Assembly: GCA_026988435.1 (NCBI GenBank)
Contig: JALSLH010000054.1
Span: 1-50,922, forward strand
Source of the DNA: Methylophaga sp.
GTDB taxonomy: Bacteria; Pseudomonadota; Gammaproteobacteria; Nitrosococcales; Methylophagaceae
DNA length: 50,922 nucleotides
Direction: 5' to 3'
Below, in pieces: positions 1 to 7,660 of the stretch. The notes beneath the pieces are model-generated. The model worked only from the letters and a program-made list of their open reading frames with translations. It did no database searches and was not told the DNA's origin. A program made the translations under genes and the position numbers. Every line of letters begins with the position of its first letter. Positions within the stretch are counted from its first letter, which is position 1.

Positions 1-53
1 TTAACGTCCACTGCTGATTCGCTTTCACTGAAAGATGACAGCTCTATTCGACT

Positions 54-319
54 TATACCCAAATTACTTGAAGATGCAGATTTCAGAGCTTAGCACGAAG
101 GTCAGAACAAGGCGCAATGTGAAGGCAATGACTAGTCCTTGTCGAGCATTGTAACGCAGTGCTGGCATTCGTGCTAAGCTCCCGCAGGGCAAGAGGATAA
201 ACCATTATCTTCGTCGTTATAAAACTTAGAATTAGAACGACTAATTCCTGCGTTTTATGCCTAGAATATAATGGCTTCTTCTCTTGCTGAAACCTGCATC
301 TTCAAGTATTTTGGGTATA
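54..319 (+). repeat. Dispersed inverted-repeat element, copy A (full length)
   Basis: A 266-bp non-coding element. Its terminal arms (54-79 and 294-319) are inverted repeats matching at 25 of 26 positions, beginning TATACCC and ending GGGTATA. Inside are two further nested inverted repeats. The first is a perfect 13-bp pair, AGCTTAGCACGAA at 87-99 and its complement at 168-180. The second is an imperfect ~20-bp pair around 189-208 and 269-288. The core at about 108-140 (CAAGGCGCAATGTG followed by GGCAATGACTAGTCC) recurs in the copies at 8847-9111 (opposite orientation) and 39334-39495. The outer flanks suggest a TA target dinucleotide. The element ends about 30 bp past the stop of the minus-strand gene at 348-878. 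It has no long reading frame, so it is a MITE-like or structured-RNA candidate of unknown function. Confidence 0.85.
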
Positions 320-347
320 TACCAGCAAATTAAACAAATGAATGGAG

Positions 348-878
348 CTAAAACAGCTCAATATCATCCTCATTATCTTCATCTTGTTGCATTTGTTTTA
401 GTACATCTTTTATCGACATTCCACTCATCATCAGCTCGAACATATTATGCTCAGCAGGCATGGTATATCTGGATTTAATCTTTTCTTGCAAGATTGACCA
501 TTCAACGGGGTTATAGAGACGAGCATTATCACCAACAAGATCAACTAATGATTCTAAGGAGTGTGAAACATGGCTTAGGCGTTGTGTTAACTTATCATAA
601 AATTGAAATGCCATAATGGCATGTTGCATTTCAGCCGAAATAGCATTGCATTGCTCAGTGATCTGTTGAGATTCTTCATTATCTTTCTCTTTCACTAAGT
701 GCTCAATCGCTTGAACTCTGCCGGCCATTGTCGTAAACGCATTGGTCAAGGTCGCGACCGAATCATCACCTTCTGTCATCGACATTTCTATTTGCGCAAC
801 AGCCAGATTCATCATACGTACCGTTTCACGAACTTGACTCCAATCTAAATCAGGGTTTTGGGCATTCGATATTGTCAT
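348..878 (-). CDS. Helical protein with CheZ-like features (hypothetical)
   Basis: A 176-residue, predicted largely alpha-helical, acidic protein with no signal peptide or membrane segment. I do not recognise a named family with certainty. The central helix has AFQFYDKLTQRLSHV. This loosely resembles the catalytic DFQDLTGQ region of the CheY-P phosphatase CheZ, including an Asp, Leu-Thr and Gln in the same order. The C-terminus, DNEDDIELF, resembles the acidic CheY-docking tail of CheZ, which ends in LGF. A role in dephosphorylating a response regulator is therefore inference. The ATG at 878 was chosen because GGAAA lies 7 nt upstream. A longer in-frame start at 905 would be encoded by the arm of repeat copy B and is unlikely. 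The next gene upstream is pilR, but copy B separates them, so co-transcription is unclear. Confidence 0.6.
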   Translation of the reverse strand: MTISNAQNPDLDWSQVRETVRMMNLAVAQIEMSMTEGDDSVATLTNAFTTMAGRVQAIEHLVKEKDNEESQQITEQCNAISAEMQHAIMAFQFYDKLTQRLSHVSHSLESLVDLVGDNARLYNPVEWSILQEKIKSRYTMPAEHNMFELMMSGMSIKDVLKQMQQDEDNEDDIELF

Positions 879-890
879 AGTATTTCCATT

Positions 891-1037
891 TATACCCGTG
901 ACCATTCAATCTGCGTGTTTTCGCTTCTCCGTCACTCCGGTATGTTTTAAGCCGGAGTCTTATTTGTGCATAGATCCCGGCTAAAAGCATACCGGGATGA
1001 CGAGGACTTTTTTGCAGATTGAAGTGTCATGGGTATA
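891..1037 (+). repeat. Dispersed inverted-repeat element, copy B (different core)
   Basis: A 147-bp element with arms at about 891-914 and 1014-1037. Its left arm, TATACCCGTGACCATTCAAT, matches copies C (8847) and D (39334). Its interior is unrelated to theirs. It holds two adjacent GC-rich hairpins (ACTCCGG...GCCGGAGT, then ATCCCGG...CCGGGAT) bounded by CGTCA and TGACG. This resembles the CGTCA-type small dispersed repeats seen in many proteobacteria. The element fills the gap between the CheZ-like gene start and the pilR stop. It could also terminate pilSR transcription. Confidence 0.8.
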
Positions 1038-1046
1038 TCTCTGTTA

Positions 1047-2411
1047 TTATTCCAAATTCAATTTTTTCAACTTATAGCGCAAAGCACGAAACGTAATGCC
1101 TAACTTCTTTGCTGCGGCCGTCTTGTTCCATCGTGTAGATTCTAATGCCTGAGTAATCAAAATTCGTTCTTGATCTTCAAGCTTTCCCCCTAGATCTATT
1201 TCTGATGACGATATTTTTGTCTCATCACTTACCGCTGTAGCTTGTTCTGATACAACTTTAGTTTCCGTCAAAACAAGATCCTCTTCCGTAATCTCATCAC
1301 TTTCCATCCACGTCATGGCTCGTTCTAATACATTCTCAAGTTCTCGAACATTACCCGAAAATGAATGCTGGCTTAAAGCCGCCAATGCATCACGAGATAT
1401 TGAGGGCACGCCACGTTGGTGGCGCTCCGCCAATTGAGTAATAATATGTTTCGTCAAAATAGGAATATCTTCTTTACGATCTCGTAATGGGGGCACATTT
1501 AGTTCAATAACGTTAACACGGTAATATAAATCTTCCCTAAATTGGCCTTGTCTTACTTTTTCAGCCAAATTGTTATGTGTTGCACATAAAATTCGCACAT
1601 CTACGGCAATTTCTTCGTTACCTCCAACCGGTCGCACTGCCTTTTCTTGTATGGCACGTAAAAGCTTAACTTGCATAGCTAAAGGTAAGTCTGCAATTTC
1701 ATCTAAAAACAATGTGCCATTATTGGCCGCTTGGAATAAGCCTTCTTTGTCCACTACCGCGCCAGTAAAGCTTCCTTTTTTATGGCCAAAAAACTCACTT
1801 TCGACTAAGTCCGCAGGAATAGCACCGCAGTTCACCGGTATAAACGATGACTCTGATCGCGCACTTTGTTCGTGGATGAGTCTCGCAACTAACTCCTTGC
1901 CTGTTCCAGATTCACCACTAATATAAACCGGAGCTTGGCTTCGTGCCAATTTAGCAATTTTACTTTTTACATCCTGAATTGCATTTGTTTCACCTAATAA
2001 TTTCTTATCAGAAGCCGTTGGCTCTACTGCTGCATTTTCACTCTTTTTTGATAAGCGTATTGCAGTATCAACTAAATCTCTTAGTACTTTTAACTTAAGA
2101 GGTTTAGATACAAAATCAAAGGCGCCTGCTTTCAGCGCTTCTACAGCGAGTTCCATATTGCCATGGGCTGTAATCACAGCAACAGGAGTTTGAGGGTAAT
2201 CTTGTTGCATCTTCTTAACCAAATCAATACCATCACCATCCGGCAAGCGCATATCCGTCAAACAAATATCAAAAACTTGTTCTTGCAAAGCTTTGTGAGC
2301 CTGAGTAATATTTTCAGCTGTACGACAATCAACACCCATGGTTTCCAATGTCATCAGCAGTAAATCTAAAATATCAGGTTCGTCATCAATAATAAGTGCT
2401 TGGGGTCGCAT
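1047..2411 (-). CDS. pilR: PilR, sigma-54 response regulator
   Basis: A 454-residue NtrC-type regulator, the cognate partner of PilS. Such proteins activate sigma-54 promoters of type IV pilus genes, classically pilA. The receiver domain (about 1-120) has the phosphoacceptor Asp53 in CLTDMRLPDG and Lys104 in SKPL. The AAA+ domain (about 135-370) has Walker A GESGTGKE at 166-173. The sigma-54-contacting loop reads GSFTGA (213-218), a common variant of GAFTGA. A C-terminal Fis-type helix-turn-helix ends the protein (NKTAAAKKLGITFRALRYKL). Its ATG overlaps the pilS stop by one base (TAATG), so the two are translationally coupled. No pilin genes lie in the window. Assignment as PilR rather than another NtrC paralogue rests on the PilS partner and the PP0621 neighbour. 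Confidence 0.88.
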   Translation of the reverse strand: MRPQALIIDDEPDILDLLLMTLETMGVDCRTAENITQAHKALQEQVFDICLTDMRLPDGDGIDLVKKMQQDYPQTPVAVITAHGNMELAVEALKAGAFDFVSKPLKLKVLRDLVDTAIRLSKKSENAAVEPTASDKKLLGETNAIQDVKSKIAKLARSQAPVYISGESGTGKELVARLIHEQSARSESSFIPVNCGAIPADLVESEFFGHKKGSFTGAVVDKEGLFQAANNGTLFLDEIADLPLAMQVKLLRAIQEKAVRPVGGNEEIAVDVRILCATHNNLAEKVRQGQFREDLYYRVNVIELNVPPLRDRKEDIPILTKHIITQLAERHQRGVPSISRDALAALSQHSFSGNVRELENVLERAMTWMESDEITEEDLVLTETKVVSEQATAVSDETKISSSEIDLGGKLEDQERILITQALESTRWNKTAAAKKLGITFRALRYKLKKLNLE

Positions 2412-4009
2412 TACATTTTTCCTTCTAATTCAGAATTAAACGCCACCCTAAAGTATCCGCCATATTTATCTTCTGTAGTTATATATTCTAATCTGATTCC
2501 ATTTGCTAATGCCATTTCTCGAGCAAGAAACAAACCTAATCCTATTCCGCCAGTTCGCTCTGATTGAAAAGGCTCAAACAACTGAGGCAATGCTGTTTCT
2601 GAAACACCGGGGCCATTATCTAATACATCTATCATTATTTCATTGTTTATTGCTTGCATACGCACCCACACTTGTGGCATCTCTTCTGTAACGGAATGTG
2701 CATCTGAATAATGCCATGCATTTGTACATAAATTAACCATGATCTGTCTTAATTGTTCTTGATCGACTCGAACCTGTGTCAGCACAGAAGCGAGTTTTAA
2801 ATATACTGTATCTTTTGGAATACCTTCATTGTGTTTAAATTCTTCTAAAAATTGCTCTAGCCAAGGCGCGAGTACAAATGTCGATTTATTCAATATTTTA
2901 CGTCTACCCAGCTGTAACACTGCATCAATAATACCATTTACTCTTTGACTCTGCCGTTGAATTATCGTCAATAATTTTTGATCTTTTTCTGCAACATCAG
3001 CCTCAGATAATAATTCAGCCGCATGATTGATCGCACCTAATGGATTACGCACTTCATGCGCTATACTTGCTGCCATATGCCCCAGTGAGGCTAACTTCAT
3101 TTGCTGGGCTTGTTGTGTTAGTTCTGTAGTATCCGTCAAAAATACCAGCGTATCCCCACCCTCTAACGCAATCATTTTAGGTAAAACCTCAGCAAAACCA
3201 ACCTGAGGCTTAAACTCACCTACAACCCCGGTTCTACCTTGTCGCCAGTTACCTAATTGGCCAAATAATTCTGGCAATTGCTCTGATAAATGTTCCCCAT
3301 AAATGGCATCTGTTACGCCCAATAAAACTTGTGCAGATTTATTCGTTAAATATACTTTATTTTCACTGTCAACAATCATGACACCCACATTTAAGTGTTC
3401 AATAATATGCTGATTCAGCCGACTTAGTCGATTTACATCGCCAACATGTTTTTTTTGTAATAATTCTGTTTTTTTACCTAAAGCCTGTGCTAATAATGCA
3501 GTAATAAAAAATGTTGCTCCCAGCATTCCCGCATGGCTATATAGAATTTTTCCATCATCAAAGAATTGGCTGTAACTTACTTCAGCTAATATTGAAACCG
3601 TTGCAATAGCCGCAATAAATAATGCGAGTCGACCAGGTACTAAAGCTCCTCCCGTTACAACAACCACAACTAATAGAATTCCTAGACCGCTGCCCAAACC
3701 ACCACTGCTATACAGTATCAAGGTTAAAACAACGATATCAACCAAAAGTTGTAATGTTGTTTGAAATTCGAACGCACCTTTTTTCTGGAAGGATGACACC
3801 AAAAATGCAATCGCCATAACCAGATATACTTGACTCGCTGCTTGGTAAATCTCAGGTGCTGTTTTTCCTAAAAAATCAGGCGGCAACTTATAGGAAAAAA
3901 CCACAAATAATGCGCAGGCTAAAATGAATCTGTAAACAGAGAAAGCACGTAGCTCTCGCCAAGGGATTAACCTTTCATTTATTATCGACTCCGTATCAAC
4001 AACATTCAT
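2411..4009 (-). CDS. pilS: PilS, membrane sensor histidine kinase
   Basis: A 532-residue kinase. About six hydrophobic segments occupy roughly residues 25-178, and the inner-membrane bundle is typical of PilS. It is followed by a PAS-like domain (about 195-295), then the dimerisation helix with phosphoacceptor His318 in SIAHEVRNPLG, and an HATPase_c domain. The N box is MVNLCTNAWHYS, the G1 box is DNGPG and the G2 box is GGIGLGLFLA. In the family, PilS autophosphorylates in response to membrane pilin levels and passes phosphate to PilR. The gene is directly followed by pilR with a TAATG overlap and is preceded 6 bp upstream by the PP0621-family gene, so the three likely form one operon. Confidence 0.88.
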   Translation of the reverse strand: MNVVDTESIINERLIPWRELRAFSVYRFILACALFVVFSYKLPPDFLGKTAPEIYQAASQVYLVMAIAFLVSSFQKKGAFEFQTTLQLLVDIVVLTLILYSSGGLGSGLGILLVVVVVTGGALVPGRLALFIAAIATVSILAEVSYSQFFDDGKILYSHAGMLGATFFITALLAQALGKKTELLQKKHVGDVNRLSRLNQHIIEHLNVGVMIVDSENKVYLTNKSAQVLLGVTDAIYGEHLSEQLPELFGQLGNWRQGRTGVVGEFKPQVGFAEVLPKMIALEGGDTLVFLTDTTELTQQAQQMKLASLGHMAASIAHEVRNPLGAINHAAELLSEADVAEKDQKLLTIIQRQSQRVNGIIDAVLQLGRRKILNKSTFVLAPWLEQFLEEFKHNEGIPKDTVYLKLASVLTQVRVDQEQLRQIMVNLCTNAWHYSDAHSVTEEMPQVWVRMQAINNEIMIDVLDNGPGVSETALPQLFEPFQSERTGGIGLGLFLAREMALANGIRLEYITTEDKYGGYFRVAFNSELEGKM

Positions 4010-4015
4010 ATTCGT

Positions 4016-4231
4016 TTATTTCTTTTCGCTAGCCTCAAGATGTTCTTGCGAACAATAATAATGACCATTTGATTGAATTGCCTCTTGTTCAAGAATATGT
4101 AAGTCACAATGCAAGCAACGTACCATCTTTCCTAGTTCATCCTGTGATTTTGAAGCTGTCTTCTTTTTAAAAAGATTTCCAATAATTATATATAGCAAAA
4201 GCCCAATTACTATTAAAACCAATATTCGCAT
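4016..4231 (-). CDS. PP0621-family small membrane zinc-ribbon-like protein
   Basis: A 71-residue protein with one N-terminal transmembrane helix (residues 3-18, LVLIVIGLLLYIIIG), a Lys/Ser-rich linker and a C-terminal cysteine module. That module is CLHC, then about 20 residues later CSQEH, which looks like a small treble-clef or zinc ribbon. It matches the PP0621 family, which commonly sits next to pilS in gammaproteobacteria. Its function is unknown. It lies only 6 bp upstream of pilS on the same strand, so it is probably the first gene of the pilSR transcript. Confidence 0.75.
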   Translation of the reverse strand: MRILVLIVIGLLLYIIIGNLFKKKTASKSQDELGKMVRCLHCDLHILEQEAIQSNGHYYCSQEHLEASEKK

Positions 4232-4246
4232 TTTAAATGCTCTCCA

Positions 4247-4280
4247 TACAAAAAGGGTATTCTTAAAAGAATACCCTTAT
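4247..4280 (-). terminator. Rho-independent terminator after typA
   Basis: A perfect 11-bp stem (AAGGGTATTCT at 4253-4263 with its complement at 4268-4278) and a 4-nt loop. On the minus strand it is followed by a T-run (CCCTTTTTG). It lies 29 bp beyond the typA stop and upstream of the PP0621-pilSR transcript. Confidence 0.8.
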
Positions 4281-4306
4281 TTATGTTAGTTGTACTGTTT
4301 ATTACA

Positions 4307-6136
4307 TTATTTTTTCTTACGAGACGCACTCTTACGTTCATGTTCAAGCAGTAAACGCTTACGAACACGCAATGATTTAGGCGTGACTTCTAGCAATTCA
4401 TCTTCACCAATAAACTCAAGTGCTTGTTCCAAACTCATTCTAATTGGTGGTGTTAAATTAATAGCTTCATCCGTGCCGGATGCACGCACATTGGTTAATT
4501 GTTTACCTTTGAGTGGGTTTACAACTAAGTCATTATCACGCGAGTGAATACCGATAACCATACCTTCATAGACATCATCATTATGGCCGATAAACATACG
4601 ACCACGCTCTTGTAAGTTGAAGATTGAGAACGCCACAGCCTTACCTAGACCGTTCGCAATCATTACGCCATTACTACGCTCACCGAATTTACCCGGTTTC
4701 ACAGCGGCATAATGATCAAATACACTAAAAATCAACCCTGTACCCTGTGTTGCTGTTAAGAATTCTGTACGGAAACCAATTAATCCACGAGAAGGAATGA
4801 TAAAGTCTAAACGAACACGACCTTTACCATCTGGCGCCATATCTTGTAATTGTGCACCACGTTCACCAAGTTTTTCCATAATTGAACCTTGATGTTCAGC
4901 TTCAACATCAGCTGTAACGGCTTCATATGGTTCTTCTTTTACACCATCCACTTCACGAATAATGACTTCAGGGCGAGAGACTCCCATTTCAAAGCCTTCA
5001 CGGCGCATATTTTCAATTAAGACAGATAAATGCAACTCTCCACGACCAGATACACGGAATTTATCAGGATCCGTCGGAACTTGCTCAACACGTAATGCCA
5101 CGTTATGAATTAATTCACGCTCGAGACGTTCTTTAATCTGACGAGTCGTGACAAACTTACCTTCTTGTCCAGCCATCGGAGAATTATTCACTTGGAAAGT
5201 CATGGTAACCGTAGGTTCATCAACCGATAGTGGTGGTAAGGCTTCAACGGCGGTGGGGTCACATAAAGTATCAGAAATATTAAGAGGATCTAAGCCTGTA
5301 AAAGCAATAATATCGCCAGCTTCGGCAGATTCTACCTCTTCACGTTTCAAGCCCATAAAACCCATTACGGTTAAAACACGACCATTACGTGTTTTGCCTT
5401 CAGTATCGATTACTGTCACAGGTGTATTCGTTTTAACTTTACCACGTTCAATACGTCCAACACCGATAACACCTACGTAACTATTGTAGTCTAATGATGA
5501 TACCTGCATGCGGAAAGGCCCTTCAGCATCGACATCAGGAGCACTCACTTTATCTACAATCATTTCAAATAATGGTGTCATATCGCCATCACGAACCGTA
5601 TCTTCTAAACCTGCAAAACCATTTAAACCAGAAGCATAGATCACATCAAAATCTAATTGTTCATCCGTTGCATCAAGGTTAGCAAATAAATCAAAGGTTT
5701 GATCTAGCACCCAAGATGGGCGGGCACTTGGTTTATCAATTTTATTAATAACGACAATGGGTTTCAGGCCTAAAGCCAAGGCTTTTTGGGTTACAAAGCG
5801 TGTTTGCGGCATTGGGCCTTCAGCAGAATCCACTAACAGTAATACCGAATCAACCATTGACAATACACGTTCAACTTCACCGCCAAAATCGGCATGGCCT
5901 GGGGTATCTACGATATTGATATGGTAATCATTCCATTTTACTGCTGTATTTTTAGAAAGAATAGTAATGCCTCGTTCTTTTTCAAGATCGTTTGAGTCCA
6001 TTACACGTTCTTGTAATTCTTCATGCTCACTAAATGTACCAGATTGGCGTAAAAGTTCATCAACCAAGGTAGTCTTACCATGATCGACATGAGCAATAAT
6101 CGCGATATTGCGTAATTTTCTAGTAGTAATTGTCAT
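4307..6136 (-). CDS. typA: TypA/BipA ribosome-associated GTPase
   Basis: A 609-residue translational GTPase of the EF-G superfamily. It binds 70S ribosomes and supports 50S assembly and growth under cold or other stress. The G domain begins at once with G1 [10 protein letters not shown] (about residues 15-24), followed by G3 [15 protein letters not shown] and G4 NKIDK. The beta-barrel and EF-G III/V-like domains follow, and the protein ends in a basic tail (SASRKKK). The length is normal for BipA. It starts at an ATG 52 bp downstream of the suhB stop. It may be its own transcript, ended by the hairpin at 4247-4280. Confidence 0.96.
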   Translation of the reverse strand: MTITTRKLRNIAIIAHVDHGKTTLVDELLRQSGTFSEHEELQERVMDSNDLEKERGITILSKNTAVKWNDYHINIVDTPGHADFGGEVERVLSMVDSVLLLVDSAEGPMPQTRFVTQKALALGLKPIVVINKIDKPSARPSWVLDQTFDLFANLDATDEQLDFDVIYASGLNGFAGLEDTVRDGDMTPLFEMIVDKVSAPDVDAEGPFRMQVSSLDYNSYVGVIGVGRIERGKVKTNTPVTVIDTEGKTRNGRVLTVMGFMGLKREEVESAEAGDIIAFTGLDPLNISDTLCDPTAVEALPPLSVDEPTVTMTFQVNNSPMAGQEGKFVTTRQIKERLERELIHNVALRVEQVPTDPDKFRVSGRGELHLSVLIENMRREGFEMGVSRPEVIIREVDGVKEEPYEAVTADVEAEHQGSIMEKLGERGAQLQDMAPDGKGRVRLDFIIPSRGLIGFRTEFLTATQGTGLIFSVFDHYAAVKPGKFGERSNGVMIANGLGKAVAFSIFNLQERGRMFIGHNDDVYEGMVIGIHSRDNDLVVNPLKGKQLTNVRASGTDEAINLTPPIRMSLEQALEFIGEDELLEVTPKSLRVRKRLLLEHERKSASRKKK

Positions 6137-6188
6137 TATTTATTAAGTTCTGTATGTGGATGCTCTAGGCATATAAAAATGTGAAAAA

Positions 6189-6986
6189 TTATTTCTTCAA
6201 CTCGTCAGTCAGGTGTGGCGTAATGCTATCTAATATTTGCTTATGAATCGCTAAGTTTCCTACTACAATATTGCCGTTTTCATAGTAGTTATCCTCGCCT
6301 ATAAAATCACTCACCACCCCGCCCGCTTCTTCAATTAATAGGGCGCCGGCAGCTAAGTCCCATTTTTCGAGACCAATCTCCCAGTAACCATCTAAGCGTC
6401 CGGCTGCAACATAGGCTAAATCTAAAGCAGCAGATCCTGTTCGGCGAATATCTGCTACTTGTGGGAAAACAGCATTAAATGTTTGCAGATAAGATGAAAA
6501 ATGTTGAGGATATTTAAATGGAAAACCTGTTGCTAACAAGCTACCTTCCAGTTCTTTGCGTTTGGTGACACGTAGTCTACGATCATTAAGCTTTGCTCCT
6601 GCACCCCGGCTTGCGGTAAAGAGCTCATCTCTTAATGGATCATAAATAACGCCATGCTCCAATCTTCCTTTGACCATCACCGCAATAGATATACAATAGT
6701 GTGGAAAACCATGTAAGAAGTTTTTAGTCCCATCTAACGGATCAATCACCCAAACCACTTCATTGTCACCATGCAAGCCCGACTCTTCAGCTAAAATTGC
6801 ATGTTCAGGATAAGATTTTTGAATAGCATTGATTATTTCTTGCTCAGCAAGCCTATCAACATCAGAAACAAAATCATTACGACCTTTTGTTGTCACTTCA
6901 AGATGTTCAACGTGTTGTAATGAGCGAACAATAAGATTGCCGGCATTACGAGCTGCCCTAATGGCAATATTCAGCATAGGATGCAT
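6189..6986 (-). CDS. suhB: SuhB, inositol-1-monophosphatase family
   Basis: A 265-residue Mg-dependent phosphatase of the IMPase fold. SuhB of enterobacteria also acts with the NusA/NusG antitermination complex on rRNA transcription. The metal-binding residues are visible in EESG, DPLDGTKNF (family motif DPxDGTxN) and WDLAAGALLIEEAGG near the C-terminus. The N-terminus MHPMLNIAIRAARNAG matches the usual family start. It lies 52 bp upstream of typA on the same strand. The protein is complete with all catalytic motifs. Confidence 0.93.
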   Translation of the reverse strand: MHPMLNIAIRAARNAGNLIVRSLQHVEHLEVTTKGRNDFVSDVDRLAEQEIINAIQKSYPEHAILAEESGLHGDNEVVWVIDPLDGTKNFLHGFPHYCISIAVMVKGRLEHGVIYDPLRDELFTASRGAGAKLNDRRLRVTKRKELEGSLLATGFPFKYPQHFSSYLQTFNAVFPQVADIRRTGSAALDLAYVAAGRLDGYWEIGLEKWDLAAGALLIEEAGGVVSDFIGEDNYYENGNIVVGNLAIHKQILDSITPHLTDELKK

Positions 6987-7301
6987 AGATTTAGTTTTTC
7001 CAGAGCAATATAAAAGCCCTACTTTTAGAGCCCCTATTAAATTAATTCTTTAAAATTACGTACCAGCGTTCAGCCGTCACTTAAAAGATCATTGAAAGAA
7101 GCCAGATATTATAACAAAGTTTCCTGCCTCGTCCCAAACAACTTAACACTATGTTCAATTGTTAATCTATCTGAACATATCTATATGTTTGCTCTTAGTG
7201 TTGGACAGTATAATTAATTCCTGATAGCCTCACTCTGTATGTTGCTTTTAGCAATATCATTGAACTTTAAAATTCAACTTAAAAACACACTGGAGATAAA
7301 A
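6987..7301. promoter_or_regulatory. Divergent intergenic region between suhB and lpp-like gene
   Basis: A 315-bp AT-rich region with no supported reading frame. For the plus-strand lipoprotein gene there is a perfect -10 hexamer TATAAT at 7209-7214 with a weak upstream element (TTTGCT, 7188-7193, spacing 15). Immediately upstream is a 16-bp perfect inverted repeat, AACATATCTATATGTT, at 7174-7189. It could be an operator or the site of an extended promoter element. The ribosome-binding site GGAG lies 6 nt ahead of the ATG at 7302. I could not identify a clear suhB promoter. Confidence 0.45.
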
Positions 7302-7610
7302 ATGAAATCATTAACAAAATTAGCGGCAGTTATCCTACCTTTAACATTGATGACGGCATGTGCAAACACAAATAACATGACTGAAATGGCGGCGCTTAAA
7401 GCATCTGTAGAGTCTGCTCAATCTGCAGCGGATTCTGCATTATCTGCAGCTCGTAATGCTCAAAGCACTGCTGATACAGCGCTTCGCACAGCTAACGATG
7501 CTGAATCTTCTGCAAGCTCAGCTCAAAGCACTGCAAATTCAGCACAAAGTTCTGTTGATGAATGTTGCGCAAAAATCGATCGTATGTTCGAAAAAGCGAT
7601 GAGCAAATAA
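7302..7610 (+). CDS. Lpp/OprI-type alanine-zipper outer-membrane lipoprotein
   Basis: A 102-residue lipoprotein. The signal peptide MKSLTKLAAVILPLTLMTAC gives a lipobox (LMTAC) with Cys20 as the acylated residue. The mature part is a long heptad/hendecad helix rich in Ala, Ser and Gln (about 30-90, repeated SAQSAADSAL-like units). It ends in MFEKAMSK with a C-terminal lysine, like the Lpp and OprI residue that is cross-linked to peptidoglycan. It probably forms a trimeric coiled coil tethering the outer membrane to the wall. Two adjacent cysteines (ECC) near the C-terminus are unusual. The downstream, convergent gene is an L,D-transpeptidase, the enzyme class that attaches Lpp. The start is supported by GGAG 6 nt upstream, whereas the longer in-frame ORF lacks a signal peptide. 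Confidence 0.88.
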   Translation: MKSLTKLAAVILPLTLMTACANTNNMTEMAALKASVESAQSAADSALSAARNAQSTADTALRTANDAESSASSAQSTANSAQSSVDECCAKIDRMFEKAMSK

Positions 7611-7623
7611 GAAAGTTGCATTT

Positions 7624-7653
7624 AAAAGGCCGGGACTTGTTCCCGGCTTTTTT
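7624..7653. terminator. Bidirectional terminator between lpp-like gene and L,D-transpeptidase
   Basis: A GC-rich stem (GCCGGGA at 7629-7635 with TCCCGGC at 7641-7647) and a 5-nt loop. It is flanked by AAAA on the left and TTTTTT on the right, so it can work on both strands. It sits between two convergent genes. Confidence 0.85.
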
Positions 7654-7660
7654 ATGTCTG

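Noticed and set aside
1..93. Open plus-strand frame of 30 codons at the window start, ending inside repeat copy A
   Set aside because: A run this short occurs by chance about one time in four, there is no recognisable motif, and the last part is encoded by the repeat. Upstream sequence is needed.
284..478. 64-codon plus-strand frame starting inside repeat copy A
   Set aside because: It overlaps the better-supported minus-strand CheZ-like gene, has no ribosome-binding site and has a composition typical of a shadow frame.
1760..1780. GSFTGA in place of GAFTGA in PilR as a defect in sigma-54 contact
   Set aside because: I believe GSFTGA is common in PilR and related activators, so it is a normal variant.
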